The position numbers and the translations under genes are program-made. 64,000 bases of DNA from Parus major. Lineage: Eukaryota > Chordata > Aves > Passeriformes > Paridae. Location of the stretch: NCBI RefSeq assembly GCF_001522545.3, contig NC_031774.1:51986269-52050268 (forward strand), given 5' to 3'. Each line of letters begins with the position of its first letter. Position 1 is the stretch's first letter. The notes under the pieces are model-generated. The model did no database searches. It saw only the letters and a program-made list of their open reading frames with translations, and was not told the origin of the DNA. Below, one piece after another: positions 48,410-63,400 of the stretch.

Positions 48410-51400
48410 CTTTCCAAAAGGACAAGAGGGCAGGTAAGTGAATGAGTCAGAAAAAAAAAAATCTTGTTTCCTTTCCCTCAGTTTTGCTGGACCAGACCAA
48501 AGATTGGAATCTGCTTCTTGACACCCTCTGGCAACCTAAGGGGGAGGCCATATCCCAAGAGCTGTGTGGGATGGGGCTGAGCTAATGGGTCCCAAGCCCA
48601 GGTTACACAGCATCCCTGTGAAGTGTTGAAAATGTTCAGCTCAGGTTATTCTTAGAAAAAGACCTGTATCTGTCATAAGAGGTTTCATATAAGTCTACAT
48701 ATGACCATTTGAAAGCATTTTTTATATATTTTCTCCCCTCAAATGGAGCTAATTATTGTTCATGTGGAAGGTTACAGGATTTATGTTCTACAGAGCACTC
48801 TTCTGCTGCATGGGGATATGCCATATTGGATATAATCCAAATGTATCCAAGCCAAACAGTTTAAAACAGAAATCTGTTGTAATCAAGAACTGTGCATCCA
48901 CTCACACCAAGATGACCTCCTCTGAGATCTGGGTCTTGTGAGACCTTTCTATGCCCACTTCCTGTACTACACACACACATATAGATAAATAGATAGATAG
49001 ATAGATAGATAGATACATACATACATAGATACATACATAGATACATACATAGATACATACATACATACATACATACATACATACATACATACATAGATAA
49101 TTGCTATGCTGTATCAGATAAGCAGCTTTTTAGCTCAATCGCACCTTCAAAAGTAGTAAAGTAAAAAAGAAGAAACCAGATGAAGCATAACATAATCTCT
49201 TTGTCTTTCTTTTTATTATTTTTCCTTGCCTACAGCAAAGAAAAATAATAAAAGGAAAGGTACAATAGTCCTTCCTACAGAAATCTAGAAACTTCCCTTG
49301 CTGCAAGTTTATATCATGACTGTCATGTTGAATAGGCACTGAAGTAATTATCTACCACAAATTGTCTGCCCCACGTTTGAAGGTATTTACATTTTTGGCC
49401 TTCACAGTATCCTGTGACAGAGAAGTCTACACTGCAATCATGTTAAGCTGGAAAAACAGAGGCACAGCACATCAGTACAAAAGATAGATGCAGTAAGCCA
49501 CAGGCTTTGGAAAAAATGCAGTTAGCTAAGATCTCTCCTTCCTAGTAAAAGCTGTGTTTCAATTCTGTTAAGTTTCCTGTAAAAAATGTAAGTGTATATT
49601 GCTGAATGCACCTAGAAATTTGTGAAAATAGTTATAGAAGGTTTAGTGAAGTGTAGTGAAGCCAAGCATTTGGAAGTTATGAAATAGCCAAGGATGTTCT
49701 TGAAACCTACATTTGACACATATGTGCCTGTAAATTCTGCATTAAGGTAGTACTTTTTCGAAGTATTTCTGCTATGTTTACAGCAATTTCATCCATCCTC
49801 CACCTTTACAGAAGGACCTATCAACTTCACCAGTCCATGTCTGGCAAAGATATAAACCAGGCACCAGCAAGTACATTCAAAGGGTCACTAGGCCTGGACC
49901 AACACACTGCAAAAGTATCAGGACTAATATAGAGGTAGGTCTTCTGGTGTCAAGTAGTCATGTAAGAAAGTACAGAAGTCAAACCAATCAAAGACATTAC
50001 CTGAGGTCAGGAAATTCTTTCAGAATGGGCAGAAGTGCTATTTTCATCCCCTCAGCATCAGAAGTTTGAATAAGTTCTAAAATTGCTTTTATGGGATCCT
50101 TGAGAGAACCAGCTTCAGGACCCTGGGGAGAGAAACAAGGTTGTGTTCAGGGCAGAGGAAACAGCACAGCACATTAAAAGCCGGACTCATGTCAGACTGG
50201 GGATCTCTCTGTGTGGGTTAGGAGCTTTGCAGGAGTGTCTGTGCATGTATAGAAGTCTGATTTTCCCCCTGGATAGCAGAAAAGAACCTGGGGAGTAGTC
50301 ACAGACTACTGAGTAGCTGGACAACCATCTTCAGCAATGCAGAATCCTCTCCTGCACTTCCTTTGGCAAAGCTGGCAAATGTCCCTCATTTTTCCCTAAA
50401 TTACCTGTCCTTTCAGGGCCATTTTACCCTGTGGGAAGTGGTTTGCCTCTGGAGGTAAGTACAGCCTGTGTTTGACCTGTGTGAAAACAAGCTTTGTTGG
50501 CCAAACATGCTGGCATTTCTGCTGCCTCAAAGCAAGCCCAGGGACAGAAAAGCAACCTTAGGGAGAGAATGAGGGGACAGAGATCCTCTAATAGAGAAAA
50601 ACTGGGAAACAGGGCCAGACAGTGTAAAACACATGACATGGTTTGTAGATGTTGCATATGATCAACTCCCTCTAATCTGGAGCACACAGGAGAAAAAAAG
50701 TATCATCAAAAAACACACAGCATTTTTAGCAGAGCTGGAGAAGCACAATGCAGATGAACCACCAAGAGAGAGCTTCGGGTCTTGCTCACATTTTTCATCA
50801 GTGCAGTAATGCAATTAAATTGCTTCCTTGAATTATTGATGCCACCACGTCAAAGAGATTCTGTGACAAGGCAAACCTGGAGAATGGGCTGCCAAACTAG
50901 GGCAGGAGAAACCCAGGTTCCCCTGATCTCCAGGGGGCGTTAGAAACAGCAGGTCACATTCTCCATGCAGCACCTCTGCATTAAACATGAATTTAAAATA
51001 ATAATAATATTTGAAGACAGCCTTCCCCCTCTCCCCCTACACTGCAAGCACACAACACGTCTAGCTCTGCTCAGTGTACAAGCTGTACTCAGCTCCTGAG
51101 GCACTGGTACTGTACAGCTTCATACTTGGCAAGCTCACTATTACAAAATGCTAATTAATTTGAAGGCGTCAGATTTAGTTAAGCACTTACATAGGCAGGC
51201 AAGGTCAGAGGTAAACAGCTAAAGGGAAAAAAAGGAGGTGTTTTGTCAGCAGTGTTTAAGGGCCTTTGACACATACTGCTCTTAGGAGAGAAGCAAGGTA
51301 TTTCCTAATGTGTTTTGAGAACAGAGGGGAAGGAAGAGCCGAAAGAGGGGGCAGAGCAGGGCAGGGAGCAGGTGCAGCCTGTGCAGCAACTGCACGATAA

Positions 51401-54400
51401 ATTCAGTCTGCAGCAGAGTTCATATTTCACATGCATAACCGTGAGCCCCATGACTAAGGAGCAGACTGTTCCCTGCAAATCATTTGTGCATTTCACCTCC
51501 AAGGCTTTTGGTGCTTTCACATCAAGTAAGAAAATGCACACATTGGGACATTGGGGAAACAGTTCTAACCAGATGCAGCCCTTTTTCACACAAGCTTAGT
51601 GGGGTTTTAATAGATAATTAGATTTCCTGTATCTCCTTTACACTGTTCCATGCACATTACATCCAAAGCCAGTGCTGAGCACAGCATTACTGGTAAACTT
51701 CAGAGTTAAGATTAGAGAACCTTCCTGCTATTCCCCATGTCCCAGTTGCTGAAAGCGTTAATTCATCTGTGATTTGTCATTCCAAGAGAGGTGGATCTCC
51801 AGCTAATAGCGCTGGCAGCTTCCAGCCTTCCACCATGAAACTAATGCATTGCTTATAATGGGTCTGAGAGGATTCTAGAGAAGCCAACAGATGATAATTT
51901 TTATTTCATTTTATTCATTGGACAAGGTAAGAATTGCTGACATATGGCTTGGAAGGGACTCATCTCTGAGAAAATAGATATTCAGTCCCTAGCACTAAAA
52001 TAGGCAAGTTGAGAGAATGACTCAGCATTTGTGTAATTATTAAAACCAGTGTAGCCAAGGGGGTTTGTATGCTGTCACATCTGAGTCCTGTTACCAGACT
52101 GACTTTGCAAGCACTGCTGTGTTGCTCAGCCCAGCCCCTTATGAAGCACGATGCCTGGGCACTCTCAGCCTGCATCTGCCAATGAACCATGCCAGGGACG
52201 TTGCACGGCAGTGATTCTCCAACTGGACCAGCTGAAGGAGGGGACACTGCTGCCAATGCAATCCTTGTCCTTGGGTAATCAAAGGACTCATGTGACAGCC
52301 TGGTGGCATCTGCAGATGCCATTTACACCAGATTATGAGGTGAGGCTTTTTAAAGCTTCTGAAGTTGTTTCTGCAAATCAGAACCAGCACTTCTGTACAA
52401 GTTTTCTTCAGAGGTGTGGCTCTGCTTTTACACCCAATTTTCTGCAATGCGCCTTCACCTCCTAATGGTGTGAGGTGTTTACCCCTGCAGGAAGACTCGT
52501 TCCTCCCCACAACCATCAGCAACCACAACAGCATCAACATGTTTTTGCCATGAGGAAATGCCAGAGCACAGGGAAATTGCTCAGGCAGCCATCATCCCAG
52601 CTCTGAGGGGCTGGGAAAGGCCTGTGGGGAAGGAGGAGGCTGGATGGGAGGATGGACATGCTCCTCCCATGTCCAGGGAGGAGCAGCCTTACAGAGCAAG
52701 GTGGAGATCCACAGAACAGGTGGAGATGTGGAGCAGCCTGTTTGGTTCACCACTGCAGAGGCTCAAGGGAAAGTGTTGCCACCCCATGCCATGTACCAGA
52801 GGCCTGATGGGGGGAGCTGGCAGCTTTGGAGCGGTCTCACCAGCTCAGAGGAGCACGCCTAATTCTTGTGTCAGTGGCAGCAGTGTGAAACTTGCCTCCT
52901 TCAGTCACTCATTTCAAAACCATGAACTAACATCTTCTGACAGATCAGAAAGGCTGTCAGCACATCTGACTGTTATTTTGGTGAAGTTTGATACCACTGT
53001 GGTAAAAACTCTAAAGCTTTTTTGTTGCTTTCAGTCTTTTCCTCTGCTGGTATTCTTCTTGATGACAGAGAGCAAAACTGTAACCATATCACAGACTTAC
53101 TAAACACTCTTTAAAGATGGTTTGCATCATCCTATGATCTTCTTCTATCTTGTTGACAATCCTCCTCCTCTGCATAGCAGATAGTTTCCTGGGAGTGGTC
53201 AGGAGGGCCTGCATGTATTCTGTGATAATGATGGCATTGACAGCCTTGATGAGGGCCTGTTCCGGAACAAAGATACCCAGATTAACCTCCTTGCACTGGG
53301 CAAGGTTCAGACCACACCTGTACCAGGGCAGGCTGCAGATATTCTGCCCATGCAGATGGCTGTCCCATTTCTTTGCTTAAGTATTAACTAAAAATGTTTG
53401 ATCTAACATTTCTACTACTTCAAGCTGCATGTGGATGACATAAACTTTGATGGTAAGTGTGGAGACATCAAATCAAAAGCAATAGAACCAGTTAGCTGAG
53501 CCAGAGGTGACTCACACTCCCAGGCTGCTGTGACACTTGGCTTGGCTAACATACATCACCTGGGGAGAGCTTGGGCTACAAAGTCACATGCAGCCTCCCC
53601 TCGAGCATCCACACCTGACACAGGGCCCTGTGTACCTCTTAGCTCCCACTACCTGCTGAGGAAGCCCAGTGCAGAGGCTATGCAGTGCCCAACAGCAACA
53701 GTGAGTGTTTCTGATGGGGGGTGGGCTGCTGCACAGAAACCACATTTTGTTAGCAATTGAAATCAGAGCAGGGTTAGGCTGCAGTCCAAAGGTACAGGAA
53801 ATCCCCAGCTCTGTCCAAAACAGACAAAGCAAGAGACAGAGAGCTCTGGCACAGTGCTTCAGCACTGAGCTGCTGCTTGCCCCAGCACTAATGTGACATA
53901 ATGTCCAGTGACAGGCTTTGAACAACAGCAGAATAGATCCTACTTTTTTTCTCTTCCATTACTTTTTTCCATATTGCAAAATGTTAACTAAAATCATCAC
54001 TGACAAAGAGACTGCAAACCTGGGAGTCCTGTGCTTAGGAGGACACATGGCACATGTAGCAGCAGCAAATCCAGCCTGCACTAAAAGAGAGAGCTCCCCA
54101 GGTACCAACCTCATTGCTGAAGAGGGTAAGATCCTAGACAAGTTGTTTAGGCTACTGTAAAGGTGAAAAAACTTGGGTACTTTGTGAGGTTGTTTGCCAA
54201 TCCTCTGCATGTGACACCATGCCCTTTAAGAACCTGGACTTTTCACCCTTCTGTGTCCACTCTACATCAAAGGGATCAATAGTCTTTACAAATAAGGTTG
54301 AAGCACATTAGAAGCTGAGAAGATTTCCAATATAATGGTATTGGGGCAATGATAGGAGAGGAGGGAGCCCAGCATTCCCCTCTGTATTTGGGAGGTACAT

Positions 54401-57400
54401 TAGTTTCCACATTTCTTCACTTGTTGATTTCTCTGCTGAAATTACAGAAAGGTCCCAGTTGTCACTACTCAACCCTGGTGGATAGAGGTACTAGACTGAG
54501 ACCACTAGGTATTTAAAAGTCCATTTGACAACTGAGAAAACTGCAGTTTGGATTAAGGTTCTAATAGTGTGGCATCCAAAGGTTCGATTGCTAGTTTTAG
54601 TGATTTCAAAGAACAGAACGGTTTGGGATGGAAGAGACCTTAAAGATCATCTAGTGCCATGAGTACGTACACCTTCCACCAGAACAGGTTACTCAGTACC
54701 CTATACAATATGGCCTTGAACACTTCCAGAGGTGGGGCATCCACAACTTCTCTGGGTAACTTTTTCCAGCATCTCACCACTCCCACAGCAAAGAACTTCC
54801 TCCTAAAATCTAATATAAACCTACTCTCTTTTAGTTTGAATGCATTCCCCCTTGTCCTGTCACTACATGCCCTTGGAAAAAAACACTCTTCATTTTTCTT
54901 GTAAGATGATTTCCTGAGTAACATCTTGTTCTCACTTTCTTACTTATTTCTTACCTCATATGTATCTGTTTTTTTCTTCCCAAAGGTCAAAAAGCTTTGA
55001 TTTAAGGATTCAAGCATGTGGTCAAAACCACTGTCACACTTTTTGAAGTGGTCCTTCAGTGTTCCCTGAGGAAAAGAAACAGACAGAGTCAAAGGGTGCA
55101 CATGTAGAGACACCACACAAACAACAGACACAGATTATTGTGCCTTTGCTCTTTCTGCCCTTGGAAACAGACTTCTCCACAAACAGCAGCATCCTGTGCC
55201 TTTATTTCAATGAAAATCAAAACATGAAAGAAAGAAAGAAAGAAACAATTCCAACTCAGGAAGGATGCACTAAGTTCTTAAGCCCAAACATGGAAGACTG
55301 AAAACCTGAGCCCTAGGTGTCCTGTTGCCCTCCAGGGTTGCCTGTGCTCTGTCAGAACCACCCCCAGTTCCCACACAGATGTGTAGGCCTTTGGGACAGG
55401 CTGGCAATGAGCTCTGGAGACCAAAGCTGCACAGTGTAACCAGAGTTTCTCTTGTCATTTGCCTTTTGCTGCCTCCAACGTGCTTGAGGGAGCCTGTGCA
55501 ATGAGGCTGAAGATGCTCAGGGGAGCTTCCCAGGAAAATGCACAAGATCACACACTGTTAGGAGCCTGGAATTCTGTGGGTTTTTTCTGTATTTCACAAG
55601 GATGAAGGGTATCTGGGCTAATAGGCTGATACTAGAAAGTGTGAAGGGAGGGGACCTCATCTCAAGGGAGGGACACATTTCTGGTCAGCCTTCTCTACAT
55701 CCTGACTACCCAGCAGAGCCCTGGGCTCTGTCAGTTATCACTGCACTGGGAAGATGCCCAGCTGCTGGGAATGAATAAGTACCAGATGAAATTCAACTTT
55801 TGGGGTCTGAGCAGCACAACAGCAAACACTACAAACAGTGAAACTGGGGTCCCCAAACTGGAAAAGGTGAAGCTGTCCATGTACAGATTCTGACAAGGCA
55901 GAGGAGAGTACTCGGCTTGAAGGCTGAACAATGGCTTCACCTTTTCCAAATCAAGACATGAGAGTGAGAAGTGCATGCCAGCCATATGGTCTGCAAATAG
56001 TCAGAATTAAAATGGGTCTTCCATACCTTGACTTTAGAAGTGATGGTCTGCAGAAAATGCTCCATAATGTCATCTTCCATCCTGTGTAGAAAACTATTTA
56101 CCTTAATATTCTGCTCAGTGCTGACACTGCAAATATATGTTAGCTTATGCCAGACAGTTCTGTTAAAAAAAAATAAATATGGAAAGTATTGATCAGATCA
56201 AACCACACTATTCTCTCAGATCAAAACTCCTTCTACTGTAACCAACACAGCTACCTGGGTAGTTGAATGGACACATGCCCAGGTCCAAAGCTAGGTCAGT
56301 GACCTGCATTTGTGTGCTCATTAAGACACTGCCACAAGGGCATGAAAGCTCAGTGCATGCAAATGCCACTTGTACCCATCATTAGCAAGATCAGATCAGT
56401 AAAAAATCCTAGTATTTTCAAAATCAAGTAAGCATGAAGCAGCCTCAACAAACAGTATTGGTGAGCATCCCGTGTGCCTTTGACAACATACAAATACAAG
56501 ACAAACAATTATCTTCCATCAGAACAATCTTCCAGTCAGCAAATCCTGGTTAAAATTATCACCAGCTTGAAACCAGACATTTACATTCTGGAAAGGCTCA
56601 GTGTACAACTTCATTCTCAGTAAAGCTGTAAAGGATTACATAAAAGAAACTCATAAGTATTCAGTCTAGGATACAGCATCAGCAACATGAAAATGCAACA
56701 AACAAAACAGATACCTAGGCTCAACGCAAGGCTCTGATGTCAAGTAATCACTGTGCATATGTTGGATTTTGGCATTTTGCTGACTGCAGAGATCCCTGGA
56801 TAACTTTACATAGGAAGAAGAGAAGCAACCTTGTTTTCTCCATTGCTGCAAGTGCTTCTGAAATTAGCTCGTAGGTGCAAACATACTCCTCCACCCTTCT
56901 GTGCTTTATTGCTTTCCTCCTTCCTAGCAACCCTAGGGAGAGCCTGGCATATTCCATGGGGTTTCATTCAGCAAAGCACTTAAGATTGCAACTACCAAGT
57001 GCACCAGCACACACATCTCAGCACAACCTTTATGAGGCTTTCCTGCTGGAGGACGATCAGGCCAGGGAAAGGTACAACATCACAACCCACAGTGGGGTTA
57101 GCCAGGGCAGTGTCCCCACACATGACATAGAGCTGCTGCCTTCCTTCTGCTCAGTGCAGGAACGGGGAGATGGCTACAGGCCCTGCACCTGCCTGGTAAC
57201 AGGCCAGAAGTGGCAGTACAGCCCTGTGGCCCTGGCCACAGTCCCAGCCCCCATCTTAACCTCCCTCTTGCTTGGGCAGCCAGGGCAGCTCTGAAGGGGT
57301 ATTGCTAACAGCAGCTGGCTTCCTCCATGCTTAGAGGCTGGTGTGCACAGGGTTGGATGACCATATCCAGCTGGAGGCAAGGTTGGCCTCATACCAGAGT

Positions 57401-60400
57401 CAGAAGGAGATGAGAACAGCAGAAAACTCGTTTTGCTCCCCATGTCATGAGGCTCTGTTTTCTAACCTGAGAAGACAGCAATTCTCCAGGACTCGTAAGC
57501 TGTTGCAGATCTTCGGGCAGCTGTCAAGCTGGAGAAAGCTTCTTACTTCATCTTCATAGCTAAATTAAAACAGGAAGAAGTACTTTTAATCTAACCTTAT
57601 GCTCCATAACACATCTATCAGCAATAGCAAACTGAAGAAATCTTCTGTGATTTTCTTTTTATCTCACAGATTCAATCCCCCAGGTGGGATCTACAGCACA
57701 ACAAAGACAGTCTCTGTCCTGCCCAGCTGGTCAGGAAGGAAAACACAGGAACAGCAGAGAGAGCCCTTGAGCTGCCTGGGTACCTCTATCAGGGACCAAG
57801 AGGCAGGAGGTTGATTTGCAACACTTCCTTCTGAGAAGCAACTCAGGCTTTGCCGATAAAGCTGCAAAACAAAGTCTCAGTGTATATGAATAATACACAA
57901 GGTCTCTGAACTGCTTTGTCAGTCTCAGTCTCACAAAATTGAAAGACTCAATTTTATAGCAATTTCCATCCTCTTATCATGTGGAGGGCCAAGCATCTTA
58001 GGTCAAATCTCCATCCAAAATACTACCTACAACCAGCAGTCCTGGTTTTGCTGCAGGAGATACACGGGGAGAGAAATACCCAAGAACAAAAAGAATATGA
58101 AGGGAGTTGGAGGAAGTGGTGAGAGGCCAGATGAGCAGACATTTATTCTCCTATGAGTACCAGGACAGGGCAGAACTCCCCACCCTCCCACAGAGCCAGC
58201 AGAAAGCACTGTGCCTGGGATGCACAGCCAGGGTAGGAAGGGCCAGACCTGGGCACTGGTTCATGGCTGCCCTTCTTTCCAGGTGTGTCTAAGGTCTGAG
58301 CCTCTCCAGAAGTCCCCCCAAGGCTTTATCCTGTCCCAGCTACTCCAGATGCACTTTGTTCCCTCAGCTTTAGTCCAACAACAAATACTGAGCACACAAA
58401 CAGCAGTGAAGTGCTGTCTCTCCAGTAACAGCTTGATGAGAAACAGCCATCAAGATCCAGATGAACACAGTATCACCAGCTGCTTCATCAGGATTTCTTT
58501 CTTTTGAGCATGAATGTTGCCAAGGAGGAAAACAGCATCCTTCCTACCTCTCCAGGAACCTCAGGCACTCCTCCAGGCACTCAGCTTCCACCTTCTCACT
58601 CAGGCTCTCGCTGACTCGCCTGGCAGCCTCTGTCTTCTCCGTTAGTATCTGTGGATTTCAATGTGTGAGAGGAGAACTGGCCAAAGCCATTTGTTCCCTG
58701 TGCAGGGAACAAGGATACATCCCACTGCTCATCCTGCAGCAAATCCCTCTGCCCTCTAGGCACCAACTTCTGCTTCAGTTTTTAGAGTCCTCGTGGAAAT
58801 AAATGTATTTTTCATCAGCCTGACTGTAATGCCTGACCCTACACCTTTGCTACAACTGTTTTTGTTGTGGTCAGTAGGGCTGTGCTTGGGTAAAAGCCTG
58901 TCCCTGCAGATGTTCCCTGCTGCCCATGTCCAGCCTGGTAGCTCAGCTCATACATACACCTGCCATCTGCAGGAGCACCTGTGCAGATAAACCTGACTCA
59001 CCTTGCAGATAAATTTGGGTGCAGCCACTAAAAAGAAGGTTATGCAGACTTAGCTGTGTGCCCTGCACCTCTGTCAGGGTCTGTACATGGGAGGCCTGAA
59101 ATGGGCAGGTATCACCTTCCCAGACACCACCACTCACACCTGAGACAGCTCTGTGTGTTAAACCCTATAGCACATGTCCTGCCCCACTGACCCCATCTGG
59201 GTGGCCCAGGTGTCTGCAGGAGGTGGGCTGTGCCAGACAGCTCAAAATTCACCCCATATTGGGCAGGCTTGAGCAGGTGGCAGCTTAATGCTGCCCATTA
59301 GTTGCCCTGTGGAAACAAAAGCTTGCAAGGGGAGGAGAGCCAGATGGATAAAAGGAGACAGATGGACCCATATGCTGCGGCGTCACAGTGCTCATGAGCC
59401 AGAGACAAAGGGTGACTCACATCATGAATGGGTTTTTCCTCTGCTCATAACAGATGTAAAAGTTCACCCAAAGGGACAGGATAAAATACGCCACCCCAAA
59501 GTGTCAGAAAACCACAGATGATGAGTTTCCATGACACCTTGTTCGTTTTCTGTCTGAAGTTTAAGTGTCAGCCTGAGAAAATTGAGGAGGTGGTAATTTC
59601 ATAAGGCTTTTCTATTAATCCAGGCTTTTCCATCACCCACCCCAGAGCATTCAAACCTGTCAGTTGTATACACAACAGAGTGAATCCACTCATGCTGAAG
59701 CATGGACAGATGTTACAGATATGAGAACTATGGGATTCAAAGCATGCCTTGTCCTAGTTCCTGTTGGAAAACTTTCCACTGTGAGCCAGGAGCAGGACAA
59801 AAAAACCATCTTGGTAGCTAAAAGTCACTCTAGCACAGGTACCTCACTGGGCACATCACTGCTCCATTGCTCCAGCAGGTCCAGGGCAAGACAAGGAGGA
59901 AACAGCCCCTGTTGTGAGCTCATCATTTGGTGCCTGGGTCTGAGATGGGCCAGAAAAGCCAGTGCTTGCCAACTAAAGCTCTATCCTCACAAGGAAAACC
60001 AGCTTCTGTTGATCTGTGATGCTTCTAATGCCTGAGGTTGTCTGCCATCCCAGAGTCCCATGGAGCTACTTCCCCCTATCATGACCTGAAATGGGACTGT
60101 CACTGGGGTGGTAGAAGCAGAGAATAAAGATGCAGTCATGACAACCCACAGCCTGCTCCTGATCTCCAGCATCATTTGAGCCCACATGTAAACTCCAGGA
60201 TTTATTTTAATCCTTCTGCAGGTCTTGATCCAAACACCCTCTGCCCACAGTATATGCTGCTCACAAATCAGCAGGGTGTGCTCCTGCAATGCCCTTGGAG
60301 CACTCGCCTTTGCTGTGCGCTGCAGAATCCCCCACACAGCCTGACCCACCAGGGCAGCAGCCTCAGCAGGGACAAGCAGGGAGCAGCCTGCCTGCATTTT

Positions 60401-63400
60401 GCACTGCCAGCCATGGGGCCCTGCCACGGCTCAGCAGCTCTCTCTGCTTTTATAAAAGTGCTCTGTAGAGCTCACACAGAGTAGACTGGGTAACACACAC
60501 CACAACTTTCCAAAAGGTTATGTAAAGATCCAGGAGCTTGTATGAAAATGCAGCTTCAGCTTGAATCAGCTCAAGCTTATCCTTAGTTTAGTCAGGTTGT
60601 TTTTTTTCTTTGTGTATGCCCAGGACAAAAACAGGTTTGGGAGCAAACAGACACAGCTTAAGTATGGCAGCCAGCTTGCAGGCTTTTAACACATTGAGCT
60701 TAGACTGAGACATGCATAACTGGGTCTTGCCAAATACCACATACTTGTGGACAAAAACACGACTGCCCCAAAGTATGGGAGCTTTTCAGTTCCTCCCAGT
60801 TTACCTCAATGACTGCAGCATCTGCACAAGGGGGTTTCCCAATATCAAAGGCTTCTTTCAGCGCTTCCCCTACTTCCTTCTAAATGATAAAAGAAAATTA
60901 AACAGTACAGTTAAGATACAATGGCATTCATAACAAGTTAGGTTTCCCAGACTCTCATTATCCATTTGGACTAGATGAATTTCTGCCTCCATTTTTTGGC
61001 TGTCTCATTTAACCCAAAGCCTGGCTATTTTCCAGCTGACCTAATAACATTATTCTGTTTTGTTCTACACTGTTTGTTTGAGTTTAAATGATTTGCAGCT
61101 TTCTTTCATCCCAGTGTCAGCTTGGGTTATCTACAGTCTTCCCTAGTTAGTTTAGCTCAAATGAAGGCACCCACACAGCAAAACAATGCTTAGACACATC
61201 TCCATGCTGCCAGCTACTGTAGCTGAGATTTTCCACCCTTCCTCTCTCCAACCAGTGCCCACAGAAACCAGCCAGCATTAATTAAAACCATTCCCTTGCT
61301 TGAGCCAGGGACTTGTGACTGCAAAGAGGAGCCGGGTTAGTGTTCAGAGCTACTGTCATGGTGAGATGGGCCCCATGAGGCTGGATAATGGGAAATTTCC
61401 CAAGACTTGGCTGGCTTATGCTAGTTTGAATGGCTGTAAAAACAAAATTAGCACTGCAGAGAAGGGGCTTGTTACTTAAGACATGATCTGACCTTTATAG
61501 AAGCTTTAAACTCAAAAGTCTGGCTTGCTTACTTATTCTTTCATTTCTGAATCTTCCTCCAAGGAATGTAAAGTCCAATCTCCCATTTTGGTCTTTGTTC
61601 TCTTCTGGCTAATAAATTAGGAAATTTGTGGCTGTCAGCTGAAGAATTTCATCAAAAGTATATTCAAAGCAACTGCTCTCCCATATTCACTGAAAAGTGT
61701 TAATCAAAGACAAATAAGCAGTTGTAAACAATCCAGAAAATCTTCTTTCCTCACAAGTGCCATCACCTGACTGTGAGCAATTGTGTGAGCATGATGTGCT
61801 GAGATAGCACATCCCAGCTGAGTTGAACAAACACTTCAAGCCTGCCCCCCACAATGGGACAAAGCACAGATTAGTGGGGAACTGCAAGGCAATTAATAAC
61901 TTGTTGAGGACAGCACTTAGTTGTTTTGGATCAGATGATGTGTCTGAATTAGAAACAGTTTGCTTGTCTGTAGCTCTTGTAGTGATACCAGCACATCAGG
62001 CACTAAAGCTCCAGTGTGGAGAGGACCAAAACTTCTACTGTAATAAACAGACCCAGTTTACTACTTGTTTCTTCAGTCTGACCAAGATGTTGCGAGGCTT
62101 CAGATCCATGGGTGGTCAGTACACCTGTGTTGACTGCAGAACACACTTCTCATTTGAAAAACAGAGGGGTGGTGGGGAGAAGACACAGACCCAAGTGATC
62201 CTTTGCAGGTCAGTGTAAATGAGTATGAGAATGAGCCCTAGCATCACACTGGAATGACTACATTGAACTCTTGTAAAATCCTCCAGTACAGCAAGGGCAG
62301 AGGTGAGAGACTGGCAACCCAATCAGAAACGCATCAGCGTTTTCTGTTCAACAATTTTGTAATCTCAAAGGCACAAAGCTCCCTTGCCCCAGGTGTGTCC
62401 AGAGTGAGGGGAATGCTGCCTGCATGCAGAGCTGACCGAGTACCCCACATTGGAGTTTCAAAGTGGTTTTGAACCCTGCGTGGCATCTGGGCTCTCAGTG
62501 CCTTCAGACATGCTCACAGTTCTCACCACTCATTTCTGTTTAAAGTGGTTTTAGTTTGCACAGATATCAGGCTACCACACCTAGTGATAAGCCAGGTATT
62601 CATAAACAAAGCAGACCATGGCTTACTCTGGTCAGGTTCTTCTCATTCTGAAAAATTTAGTCATCCATTGAAGTGGCAAAACACACACCATGTGATTTAG
62701 TCACAATAATATATGACAATTTTTAAGAGACAGCAGCAGGATATTTGCCCAATAACAACTTCCTGTATATTAGCATAGTGAAGGGCTGAATGACCCTAGA
62801 AGTAGAAACAGAGGGATAAAGCAGGTTTCATAAGCTGTGCCACTGAGCTAAAGAGACATCCATAATTTTTCCATATGGGGTCAGCTTATGTCCACTTAAG
62901 CTCATTATCTTGAATCTGGAGCTGTTCCCAAGCTGCCAGGTTTGAAGCTAGCAGGCGCAATGCTGTGATACTCTGTCCAGCACTTCCAGCTCTGTTCTTT
63001 CTATACAACTCAGCGCCACATAGACCTGTGATGCTTCAGGATCCAAGGTAGCATGAAAACTCGGGGCAGCACAGCACAAAAGTTCATAACCACTGCCAGA
63101 TTGAGGTGAGCCTGCTCAGCACATGGCGTAGCAGGAAAACAGAAAGCCCATGGTTAAGCAAAAGCATTCTTCAGCTATTACATTAGAGGGAAATAAAAAA
63201 AGGTTCAAATTCCCATCACTGTTAGTCAGCATCTTTGAGGGTTTGTCAATGACTCAGTGACTTGCTCTAGGATAACCTCAGTGGCACTACCCTGAGTTAA
63301 GTCACTTCCTTCATTGAAACAAATGCTAAAAAAAGAGCTTAAGACCACATGGTCTTCCCCAGGGTAATGATTAAAAACAACCCATTAAGATACTTAAACA

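Noticed and set aside
48861..49094. Repetitive minus-strand frame of Met-Tyr-Val-Cys units
   Set aside because: It is a direct translation of the GATA/CATA microsatellite.
48970..49097. Possible CRISPR-like regular array
   Set aside because: It is a continuous tetranucleotide microsatellite with no spacers, in a vertebrate intron.
50926..50945. CTCF-like AGGGGGCG word in an intron of the paralogue
   Set aside because: The left half of the consensus is poorly matched, so it was not reported as a site.
56748..56957. Minus-strand frame with a basic R-R-K-x-I-K-H-R-R stretch, considered as an extra paralogue exon
   Set aside because: It lies between exons already joined in phase (57467-57559 to 56027-56159). 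Inserting it would break homology with TNFAIP2, and no matching splice pair was found.
57731..57934. Minus-strand frame considered as a paralogue exon
   Set aside because: No similarity to the SEC6 family, and neighbouring exons already join cleanly without it.
61823..62218. 131-residue plus-strand frame with several cysteines, checked for retroviral or zinc-finger motifs
   Set aside because: Cysteine spacing fits no known finger or knuckle, there are no flanking LTRs, and it lies in the paralogue's intron on the opposite strand.
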